Part shown: in pieces, positions 1 to 4,747 of the stretch
How positions within the stretch are numbered: the first letter of the stretch is position 1
How the letters are laid out: the number at the start of each line of letters is the position of its first letter
Assembly: GCA_016763165.1 (NCBI GenBank)
Contig: JAESUJ010000049.1
Span: forward strand, 1-6,213
Length of the DNA stretch: 6,213 nt
Source: Candidatus Babeliales bacterium
GTDB lineage: Bacteria; Babelota; Babeliae; Babelales; CAZZPM01
Direction: 5' to 3'
The notes under the pieces: generated by a model
The model's input: only the letters and a program-made list of their open reading frames with translations
Database searches by the model: none
What the model was told of the DNA's origin: nothing
Made by a program: the position numbers and the translations under genes

Positions 1-163
1 TACCCATAACTGCTACATGTGGAATATTATCTCCTTCTAAGGGTCCAATAATTTTTTTGAGAGCTTTTTTAACACGTTTTTCTCTCTTCTGTATAAATGC
101 TTTTTCTTGATCACAAATTTCATTGCTGAGTCTAACTTGTATAGATTTATCAGATTTTGATTT
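1..163 (-). pseudogene. Start of a cytosolic phospholipase A2 (PLA2_B-type) catalytic domain, second frame, continues off the left edge
   Basis: This frame has no start codon. It is open from just after a TAA at 166-164 to the edge, and is offset by one base from the ORF starting at 603. Reading from 163 it contains the stretches LSNEICDQEKAFIQKREK, VKKALKKIIGPLEGD and IPHVAVMG. From memory, human group IVA cPLA2 has CDQEK-x-F, then a basic helix ending KKLLGP, then a VPVVAILG segment running into SGGGFRAM. The match in order and spacing is striking. The next codon begins with A, as AGY serine would, so the SGGG oxyanion-loop motif probably follows outside the window. The nucleophile serine (G-x-S-G-x) and catalytic Asp are not visible. 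Known for the family: hydrolysis of phospholipid sn-2 esters and lysophospholipids. Inferred: this is the catalytic half of the protein starting at 603, disconnected by a one-base change. Gene decay and sequence error cannot be told apart here. Confidence 0.7.
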
Positions 164-603
164 TTACGTAATGTTTTGGTAAGGATTTTTTTCATGCTAT
201 CAGTTGCTTTGTTGAAGCTGTTGTCAACATATGGTTGGCCATCAGAGCTTTTAATAATGAAAGTTTCTCCAGCTGTTACTCCAATAGAGAAACTTTCAAG
301 ATTTACAAACTCTCTGTGGGTTAACGATTGCTCTAGTAGCTGTTTGTTGAAACTGAGGAGCCCAACACGAGTGTATAAAAGCTTCATACTTGGTTTTTCT
401 ATTTCAACTGATTTGCCAGGTTCTATGCTTATTGGATCGTCTACTTGTTTTGCTTTGAATTTAGGAAATTCTTGTTGATGGTACGCAGCAAAATAAAGGG
501 GTCGGTCTGTCTTGTTGTACAGGGTGAACTTCGATAGAAAAATTCCAAAAGTTGTTGATGGCACAGAAAGTAAAAGTAAAAAAGTTATATAAAAGATGTT
601 CAT
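37..603 (-). CDS. Secreted cPLA2-like protein, N-terminal part (frame-shifted ORF)
   Basis: This ORF of 188 residues starts at the ATG at 603, preceded by a GGGA-type ribosome binding site (AAAGGGAAATA). Residues 1-20 form a clear signal peptide: a short N-region, the hydrophobic core FYITFLLLLSV, and a likely cleavage after STTFG. Residues 25-125 look beta-rich, with alternating polar and hydrophobic strands around TLYNKTDRPLYF and SIGVTAGETFIIKSS, but I do not recognise the domain. The genuine frame seems to end near residue 147. The remaining 41 residues, very rich in Lys and Leu, are probably out of frame, because the overlapping frame from 163 to the window edge reads as a phospholipase A2 domain. 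The natural product is therefore probably an exported protein with an N-terminal accessory domain joined to a cPLA2 catalytic domain. Signal peptide: fairly sure. Function of the N-terminal domain: unknown. Confidence 0.75.
   Translation of the reverse strand: MNIFYITFLLLLSVPSTTFGIFLSKFTLYNKTDRPLYFAAYHQQEFPKFKAKQVDDPISIEPGKSVEIEKPSMKLLYTRVGLLSFNKQLLEQSLTHREFVNLESFSIGVTAGETFIIKSSDGQPYVDNSFNKATDSMKKILTKTLRKNQNLINLYKLDSAMKFVIKKKHLYRREKNVLKKLSKKLLDP
155..165 (-). other. Probable frameshift site in the cPLA2-like gene
   Basis: The coding strand reads CGT AAA AAT CAA AAT CTG here. The upstream frame must pass to the frame one base back. Adding one A to the five-A run (161-165) gives Arg-Lys-Lys-Ser-Lys-Ser-Asp and joins both halves without a stop. 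Adding one A to the four-A run at 155-158 would work as well. The crossover cannot lie upstream of the TAA at 166-164 that closes the second frame. No classical X-XXY-YYZ slippery heptamer is in register, so programmed -1 ribosomal frameshifting is not the best explanation. Confidence 0.7.
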
Positions 604-612
604 TATTTCCCT
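604..612 (-). promoter_or_regulatory. Ribosome binding site of the cPLA2-like gene
   Basis: The leader reads AAAGGGAAATA directly before the ATG at 603, a GGGA core placed slightly close to the start. The same 14 nt including the ATG occur at the start of protease A (2971-2984). The site supports the start at 603. Confidence 0.5.
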
Positions 613-645
613 TTGTTTACAAAAAAAGCAGAATTATTTTTTTTT

Positions 646-675
646 AGTATAAAGAGAGTAGCGGGAGTCATGCAA
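646..675 (-). promoter_or_regulatory. Candidate promoter for the cPLA2-like gene
   Basis: On the minus strand there is a TATACT -10 element at 651-646 (5 of 6 to TATAAT). A weak TTGCAT -35 element lies at 675-670 (3 of 6), with an 18-nt spacer. It sits between the terminator of protease A and the start at 603, giving a leader of about 36 nt rich in A and T. The -35 element is poor, so the call rests mostly on the -10 and on position. Confidence 0.35.
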
Positions 676-681
676 GAGTGT

Positions 682-726
682 AAAAAAAAGTGTATGACTC
701 TTAACCATTGAGTCATACACTTTTTT
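682..726 (-). terminator. Intrinsic terminator after protease A
   Basis: A perfect 11-bp stem (GAGTCATACAC at 710-720 against GTGTATGACTC at 690-700) encloses a 9-nt loop (701-709). The minus-strand transcript continues into eight U's (complement of A8 at 682-689), and the stem can be extended by A-U pairs with T6 at 721-726. It lies 12-50 nt past the stop of protease A at 739. The structure is nearly symmetrical, so it could also terminate plus-strand transcription, but no plus-strand gene is seen. Confidence 0.9.
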
Positions 727-738
727 ATTTTTGAATAC

Positions 739-2973
739 TTATATTATTTGATAGCCCATAATATTAATTAAAAATTCCTTCATCCAATCGGTTTCTTTTG
801 CAAATTTTGTAAGTGGGTAGGAAGGGTGAATTGGGGAGTGGATAGGTGGAAAGTAAATAGTCATACCTTTTGCTCGTTCCATACTATTGCCTGCTCTGTT
901 CGCAATAACTGATTTTTCAATTGCACTGATACCGTTTGCTATATCAGTTTTTAGGTTGTCGATGTCTGTTTTAAAAGATTTTGTTTCTTCTGAATCAGTG
1001 AAATATGCTACTACATCTGAAATCGGATTTCGACTATCATCAATAACAATATCAAGATTAACATTGAGTTCGCTGTGAATGAGTATTTCTGTTGCAGAAT
1101 CTTCGCTAAACGAGCGAATTTTAACACGACTGAGTTGCTCTACCAATCTACTTAAGAAGTCAGATAAATCTACATACGAATTGTCATCCATCTGCAAAGT
1201 GAGAGCACGTGCAGACATAATAGCAACTAAAACAGCGCGCGCATCTTTTTTCATACATGTTTTTATTTTGCTAATAATATTACGTAGTTCGTTAGAAACT
1301 GCTGGCAATCGTTTTAATTCTACTGCAGAGAGGGTGTACGTTCGATTTGTTCTGGAGTAATAATTGCCGTATGCGGAAACTATTGCAGAAGCAGAGTCTT
1401 TGGCAGAAATATTTCTTGTACCAGCTATTTTATTTAAAAATGGTGCATAATTCCATCCCTCTCCAGGTTCATTGTCTTCTGAAGCGACAAGGATATCAAC
1501 AGAGTTTTTTACTTGCCAGCCGATTTCTATTGCTCCCATAAGGCAGGCATCTGTGCCAAGAATGTCAATTTTTTTACCAAGTTTTGAAGCGATACGGTCA
1601 ACAGCATTTGATAAGTCTTGATTGTTAAGATATGTATCATTTGTATCATCAAAAAGAATGCCACGTAATCGTCTGAGCTCAGGATCTTCAATGCCTGATC
1701 CATGTCCCCAAAGGTTGAGAATCAGATGTGTGAATGAATAATTATCTTGTAACCAGGAAATTCCATCAACTATCTCTTTTCCAGGCTGTTGCCCCATTTC
1801 ATAGGAAAGATGATCAACAAGGTCGATATCTCCTTTTTTAATCTGATACCGATATGTTCCGTAATCATGTGGGCGATCGGCTTGGATGAGGACAAGGAGT
1901 GAATCATTAATATTTGCTTTTGCCATATTTAAGGCATTGAAATCTATAAAATCTGCAAGACTATTATCTCCGTTAGCATGATTCCATAAAGCCCAAATGT
2001 TTTGAGGTTCTGGTGCTGGTTCTGGAGTTGGTTCTGGGGTTGGTTCTAATGCTGGGTCAGTCGATACATTTGAACTTGCTAAATTGCTATGATGGCTACT
2101 TGAAGGAAACCATGATGGTCGATTAAAATATGAAGTTGGTCGATGATAAGATAGGTTAGGTCGTACATTTGAAGAGGTAGCGTTAGAAGCTGTTGAACTT
2201 GAAGGAGTTGAATCTGTAGGAGCCTGGTTTATCTCTACCGATGGTTGATTATCGGTAGATGGTAGAGCATTTTGTGTTGGACGAGCAGAGGAGTATCCAG
2301 GTCGAGGTGAACTATGGTTAGGGCGTGGATAACTTGGACGAGGACGTTTGGTTAGATTCTCATCGAAATCTCTTCTTGTTGGTCGCGCTGTATGCTGAGG
2401 TTCATTTGCAGAGGGAAGATTTACTGGTTGCACAGTTGGTCGTGTTGGAGAAACGTAGGGAGATTGTTTAGCTGCAGTTGGTACTTGAGCTATCGGCCTA
2501 TCATGAGGTGAAAATCGTGGTTGCTGATTAGAAGCACGTGTTGCTGGTCGCGCTGTATGATGAGGTTCATTTGCAGAGGGAAGAGCTACTGGTTGTACGG
2601 TTGGTCGTGTTGGAGAAACGTAGTGAGATGGTCGAGCTGCGGTTGCTGCTTGAGCTATCGGTCTATCATGAGGCGCAAATCGTGGTTGTTGATTAGAAGC
2701 ACGTGTTGATGGTCGCGCTGTATGTTGGGGAGCGCTTGCAGAAGGAATTTCTACTGATTGCACAGTTGGCCTGTGAGCAAATACTTGATTGTCTATCTCT
2801 TCAGAGGGTCGTTTTTTTGATGTTTTGATTATAACTCTATCTGAAGAGTTATTGACTGATTGTCTTGGTCGAATAGCAGAGAGCTCTTCATTTTGTATGA
2901 AATTAAAGAGTGTTCCTGTCAGCATGCAGAGAAGTGCTTTTTTCATCGATGAGAAATGTTTTCTGTTCGTCAT
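739..2973 (-). CDS. Secreted clostripain-like cysteine protease A (peptidase C11) with long repeat linker
   Basis: This intact 744-residue protein begins at the ATG at 2973, chosen because AAAGGGAAATA precedes it. The internal ATG at 2946 (Met10) has no such site. Residues 1-33 resemble a signal peptide: a basic N-region, the core ALLCMLTGTLFNFI, and possible cleavage after LSA. Residues 34-324 are a low-complexity linker rich in Pro, Ser, Arg and Thr, with 55-residue tandem repeats and an E-P-x-P stretch just before the domain. The C11 domain runs from about 326 to 735. It has the catalytic His424 in LWGHGSG, the nucleophile Cys477 in GTDACLMG, the conserved block SEDNEPGEGWNY at about 498, and the C-terminal AKGMTIYFPP at about 701. 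In known C11 enzymes the His-Cys dyad cleaves after basic residues, and the Asp of D-A-C (here Asp475) helps shape the pocket. Clostripain itself is about 530 residues, and most of the extra length here is linker. Target proteins are unknown. It follows a paralogue at 4551-3107. Confidence 0.9.
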   Translation of the reverse strand: MTNRKHFSSMKKALLCMLTGTLFNFIQNEELSAIRPRQSVNNSSDRVIIKTSKKRPSEEIDNQVFAHRPTVQSVEIPSASAPQHTARPSTRASNQQPRFAPHDRPIAQAATAARPSHYVSPTRPTVQPVALPSANEPHHTARPATRASNQQPRFSPHDRPIAQVPTAAKQSPYVSPTRPTVQPVNLPSANEPQHTARPTRRDFDENLTKRPRPSYPRPNHSSPRPGYSSARPTQNALPSTDNQPSVEINQAPTDSTPSSSTASNATSSNVRPNLSYHRPTSYFNRPSWFPSSSHHSNLASSNVSTDPALEPTPEPTPEPAPEPQNIWALWNHANGDNSLADFIDFNALNMAKANINDSLLVLIQADRPHDYGTYRYQIKKGDIDLVDHLSYEMGQQPGKEIVDGISWLQDNYSFTHLILNLWGHGSGIEDPELRRLRGILFDDTNDTYLNNQDLSNAVDRIASKLGKKIDILGTDACLMGAIEIGWQVKNSVDILVASEDNEPGEGWNYAPFLNKIAGTRNISAKDSASAIVSAYGNYYSRTNRTYTLSAVELKRLPAVSNELRNIISKIKTCMKKDARAVLVAIMSARALTLQMDDNSYVDLSDFLSRLVEQLSRVKIRSFSEDSATEILIHSELNVNLDIVIDDSRNPISDVVAYFTDSEETKSFKTDIDNLKTDIANGISAIEKSVIANRAGNSMERAKGMTIYFPPIHSPIHPSYPLTKFAKETDWMKEFLINIMGYQII
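2005..2046 (-). repeat. Glu-Pro-x-Pro hinge repeat before the C11 domain
   Basis: Residues 310-323 alternate Glu-Pro with Thr-Pro or Ala-Pro, encoded by short degenerate 12-bp units. Such stiff acidic proline hinges are common spacers between a surface-exposed or anchored segment and a folded enzyme domain. Here the repeat marks the N-terminal edge of the protease domain. Confidence 0.8.
2374..2772 (-). repeat. 55-residue (165-bp) tandem repeat in the protease A linker
   Basis: Two full copies (residues 68-122 at 2772-2608, and 123-177 at 2607-2443) and a partial third (178 to about 200, ending near 2374) share the pattern RPTVQPV-x-LPSANEP-x-HTARP. This is followed in the full copies by TRASNQQPRF, HDRPIAQ and YVSPT. 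The DNA copies are clearly similar but not identical, so the expansion is not brand new. The unit is rich in Pro, Arg and Gln and probably disordered. Confidence 0.9.
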
Positions 2974-2984
2974 TATTTCCCTTT
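2974..2984 (-). promoter_or_regulatory. Ribosome binding site of protease A
   Basis: AAAGGGAAATA immediately precedes the ATG at 2973 and decides the start over the internal ATG at 2946. A 10-bp palindrome, TTCTTAAGAA, lies just upstream at 2986-2995. Further upstream are TATTAT/TATATT -10-like sequences (about 2995-3004), but I find no convincing -35 at the right distance. Confidence 0.5.
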
Positions 2985-3027
2985 CTTCTTAAGAATATAA
3001 TAATACCTTTTGAAGGAAAGGTAGCGT

Positions 3028-3067
3028 AAAGTCGATTTATAAAACAAGAACTTTATAAATCGACTTT
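3028..3067 (-). terminator. Perfect 16-bp inverted repeat between the two proteases, likely terminator
   Basis: AAAGTCGATTTATAAA at 3028-3043 is exactly complementary to 3052-3067, with an 8-nt loop (3044-3051). It begins 40 nt past the stop of protease B at 3107 and ends 55 nt before protease A, so termination of B is the natural reading. Unlike the hairpin at 682-726 it lacks a long U-tract; on the minus strand only UUU followed by ACGC comes after it. The stem is A/U-rich. It might instead act as an RNA stability element or allow partial read-through into A. Confidence 0.55.
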
Positions 3068-3106
3068 AATCACTATTACAGATTTCATTCTTTTATTGAG
3101 CTTTGT

Positions 3107-4024
3107 TTAGACAAGTAGAGATTTACATAAAAGTTCAAGCCATGATGAATGACGGGCAAATGGTGTTTCAAGATAAGATTTATCAATGCGGTATAGCGGG
3201 AAATAAATAGACATTCCATGTGCTCTTCCAAAATATGTACTTGAAGTATTAGCCATAACACATTGATTAATTGCTGATATAGCATTATTTATTGCGCTGT
3301 TAAGAGGCTTAAACTCTTGTTTTGTTGGCTGTATAAGTTTTTGTAACTCTTGGCAAAAAGATTGTAAATCTATGTATGTTTGCATGCTAAACTGTTGGCA
3401 ACGATTACGAGCTTGCCGTACCAAGTCTTTTGTTTCGTATCTGTTTTTTTTATACAATTTCAACAGTGCATCTGCAAGTTCATGTGTTCTATTTTTTACA
3501 AGATTAACAGATCCAAGATGGAGTGCGGATTGTGTGAATAGGTTTGTTTTCCCTCTGTATAAAGCATCATAGGAATTAACAATATATTGTGCGAGCTCTT
3601 TCCCCGTACTTTCTGGTTTTTTGCAAAGAGATTTCATAATTCCTGTATATTCCCATCCACGTGCAAGTTCTACATCTTGTGAGGCGACAAAATATTCACC
3701 AAATGGAGATAAAAGGTCAGCAACTTCGACCATCTGCATGTAGCAAGCATCCATACCAATGAGATCAAGCTTCTTTCCACCTAAAAGTTTTTTAATTCCT
3801 TCAAAGCTTTTAACTAATTCTTGATTATTCATGTATACACGGCGAACTTCATCGAATAAGATTCCACGATTATCATTGTCAAATGTATCAAAATGAAAAG
3901 TATCGACAAGATCATTTATTTGAATACGTTGATTATGCATCATGCTTAAAGGGTTTTGTATCATTTTTACTGGATGTCCCCATTCAGGGTCAATTACGCC
4001 AATTCCATGATTTGATAAAACCAT
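3107..4024 (-). CDS. Clostripain-like cysteine protease B, C-terminal catalytic part
   Basis: This 305-residue ORF carries both catalytic residues of a peptidase C11 domain. His6 is in LSNHGIG (codon 4009-4007) and Cys94 in GMDACYMQ (codon 3745-3743). It also has the GILFDEVRRVYMNNQEL block, the ASQDVELARGWEYTG block and the C-terminal AHGMSIYFPLY. Each has a direct counterpart in protease A in the same order. The ATG at 4024 is almost certainly not a natural start. It has no ribosome binding site, it sits only five codons before the catalytic His, and its frame stays open upstream to 4231. That upstream part encodes missing domain core such as KIAIYVQWYQSNHEG, KRYRITQNKIDLVYSS and DELVDFAEWCIKES. 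With the fragment at 4551-4051 and one added base, a 481-residue enzyme results, with His182 and Cys270. Role: probably an exported protease cutting after basic residues; substrate unknown. Confidence 0.85.
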   Translation of the reverse strand: MVLSNHGIGVIDPEWGHPVKMIQNPLSMMHNQRIQINDLVDTFHFDTFDNDNRGILFDEVRRVYMNNQELVKSFEGIKKLLGGKKLDLIGMDACYMQMVEVADLLSPFGEYFVASQDVELARGWEYTGIMKSLCKKPESTGKELAQYIVNSYDALYRGKTNLFTQSALHLGSVNLVKNRTHELADALLKLYKKNRYETKDLVRQARNRCQQFSMQTYIDLQSFCQELQKLIQPTKQEFKPLNSAINNAISAINQCVMANTSSTYFGRAHGMSIYFPLYRIDKSYLETPFARHSSWLELLCKSLLV

Positions 4025-4050
4025 AGCATATCTTTTTGCAGAAGATTCTT

Positions 4051-4551
4051 TTATGCACCATTCAGCGAAATCAACAAGTTCATCAGCTTGATGATTATGA
4101 TGGAATGAATCGGAGCTGTATACAAGATCAATTTTATTTTGAGTGATGCGATATCGCTTAATGCCTTCATGGTTTGATTGATACCATTGTACATAAATAG
4201 CGATTTTATCTGATTTAATGTTTTTGCAATTTCATTGAAATTATTAAGAATAAAAGAAGAGAGGTTGTTTTTTGCTTGAGCATAAAACATGAGCGTCCAC
4301 TCATATTTATTTTTTTCTTCTGGCTCTGTTTCTGTTGACTCAGAGGTCATTGTTGCACTTAGATCTTGCACTTCGACTGTTTCAATAGGGGAGGGTTTTT
4401 CAGGAGAAGCTTTTTTAAGTATTTGCATGAGTGATGCGCTGCTTGATGAATGAATTTGTTTGTATCCTAATAGATTGGTTGTCGTAGAAAAATGTAATAA
4501 AAATAGTGCTGCTACTTTATAAGAAATTATTCGAAACAGTTTTTTTTGCAT
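4051..4551 (-). CDS. Clostripain-like cysteine protease B, N-terminal part (signal peptide and domain start)
   Basis: The ORF of 166 residues starts at the ATG at 4551, with a good AAGGAGAG ribosome binding site at 4557-4564. Residues 1-30 look like a signal peptide, with basic MQKKLFR and then a hydrophobic stretch to about residue 28. A polar Ser/Glu/Pro-rich linker follows to about 82, far shorter than in protease A. Residues 83-110 (YEWTLMFYAQAKNNL, then NNFNEIAK) match the usual C11 domain start, W-T-x-M-x-Y-x-x-x-x-N-N-L. After about Lys110 the frame is probably wrong. The last 56 residues lack C11 features, while the alternative frame supplies the expected sequence without a gap. The fragment alone contains neither catalytic residue and could not be a protease. 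Confidence 0.8.
   Translation of the reverse strand: MQKKLFRIISYKVAALFLLHFSTTTNLLGYKQIHSSSSASLMQILKKASPEKPSPIETVEVQDLSATMTSESTETEPEEKNKYEWTLMFYAQAKNNLSSFILNNFNEIAKTLNQIKSLFMYNGINQTMKALSDIASLKIKLILYTAPIHSIIIIKLMNLLISLNGA
4204..4231 (-). other. Frameshift site splitting protease B
   Basis: The downstream frame closes upstream at a TGA (4234-4232), so the crossover must lie after it. Adding one A to the five-A run at 4221-4225 (coding GCA AAA ACA) gives A-K-N-I-K-S-D-K-I-A. That aligns with M-A-K-A-N-I-N-D-S-L in protease A and restores 481 codons plus stop. A four-A run at 4204-4207 is the alternative site. The total span of 1445 nt is one base short of a multiple of three. Confidence 0.85.
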
Positions 4552-4556
4552 GACTC

Positions 4557-4564
4557 TCTCCTTT
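4557..4564 (-). promoter_or_regulatory. Ribosome binding site of protease B
   Basis: AAGGAGAG lies 5 nt upstream of the ATG at 4551 and is the strongest Shine-Dalgarno match in the window. It indicates that the N-terminal fragment is, or was until recently, a translated gene start. Confidence 0.6.
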
Positions 4565-4615
4565 GTGATTTATTTTCATATAAAACATATAGAAATTTAA
4601 ACTCTCTTTTTACTG

Positions 4616-4645
4616 ATTCTACATGTATTTATCTCAAATAGTCAA
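4616..4645 (-). promoter_or_regulatory. Promoter of protease B
   Basis: TTGACT at 4645-4640 (5 of 6 to TTGACA) and TAGAAT at 4621-4616 (5 of 6 to TATAAT) are separated by 18 nt. Transcription would start near 4609, giving a leader of roughly 58 nt before the ATG at 4551. The rest of the 196-nt gap is AT-rich with small palindromes (TGTTAACA, ACATATGT). I see no convincing terminator for the glycosyltransferase upstream, so read-through into protease B is possible. Confidence 0.55.
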
Positions 4646-4747
4646 TTAGAAAGGAAAGGGGTGAGTGGGGTCATATATATATTGCCATATAGAAAACATA
4701 TGTATAACTGTTAACAACTTTGTTTTGACAAAAAGGGAATATAAGGA

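Noticed and set aside
155..165. Programmed -1 ribosomal frameshifting in the cPLA2-like gene
   Set aside because: No in-register slippery heptamer is present: re-pairing of AAA-AAT one base back would mismatch at UAA, and no clear downstream stimulatory structure is seen.
176..478. Plus-strand ORF of 100 residues opposite the cPLA2-like gene
   Set aside because: It lies antisense inside a gene with a signal peptide and ribosome binding site, has no ribosome binding site of its own, and its composition looks like an antisense shadow.
887..1541. Three plus-strand ORFs opposite protease A
   Set aside because: The minus-strand frame carries conserved C11 motifs throughout this stretch; the plus-strand frames show none and have no start signals.
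2521..2709. Plus-strand Trp/Arg/Cys-rich ORF with internal repeats
   Set aside because: It is the complement of the 165-bp linker repeats of protease A; the repetition is explained by the minus-strand protein.
2374..2772. Tandem repeats as a possible CRISPR array
   Set aside because: The unit is 165 bp, in frame, divergent between copies and has no spacers; it encodes a protein linker.
3085..3285. Minus-strand ORF of 66 residues overlapping the end of protease B
   Set aside because: It overlaps the conserved C-terminal block of protease B (SIYFP region) in another frame, and there is no ribosome binding site.
4051..4200. Hydrophobic tail of the 166-residue ORF as a membrane anchor
   Set aside because: The tail is probably out of frame; the alternative frame over the same bases encodes the expected C11 core.
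4660..4740. Terminator or regulatory hairpin after the glycosyltransferase
   Set aside because: Only short AT palindromes (TGTTAACA, CATAT/ATATG with a 7-nt loop) are present; none is stable or followed by a U-tract.
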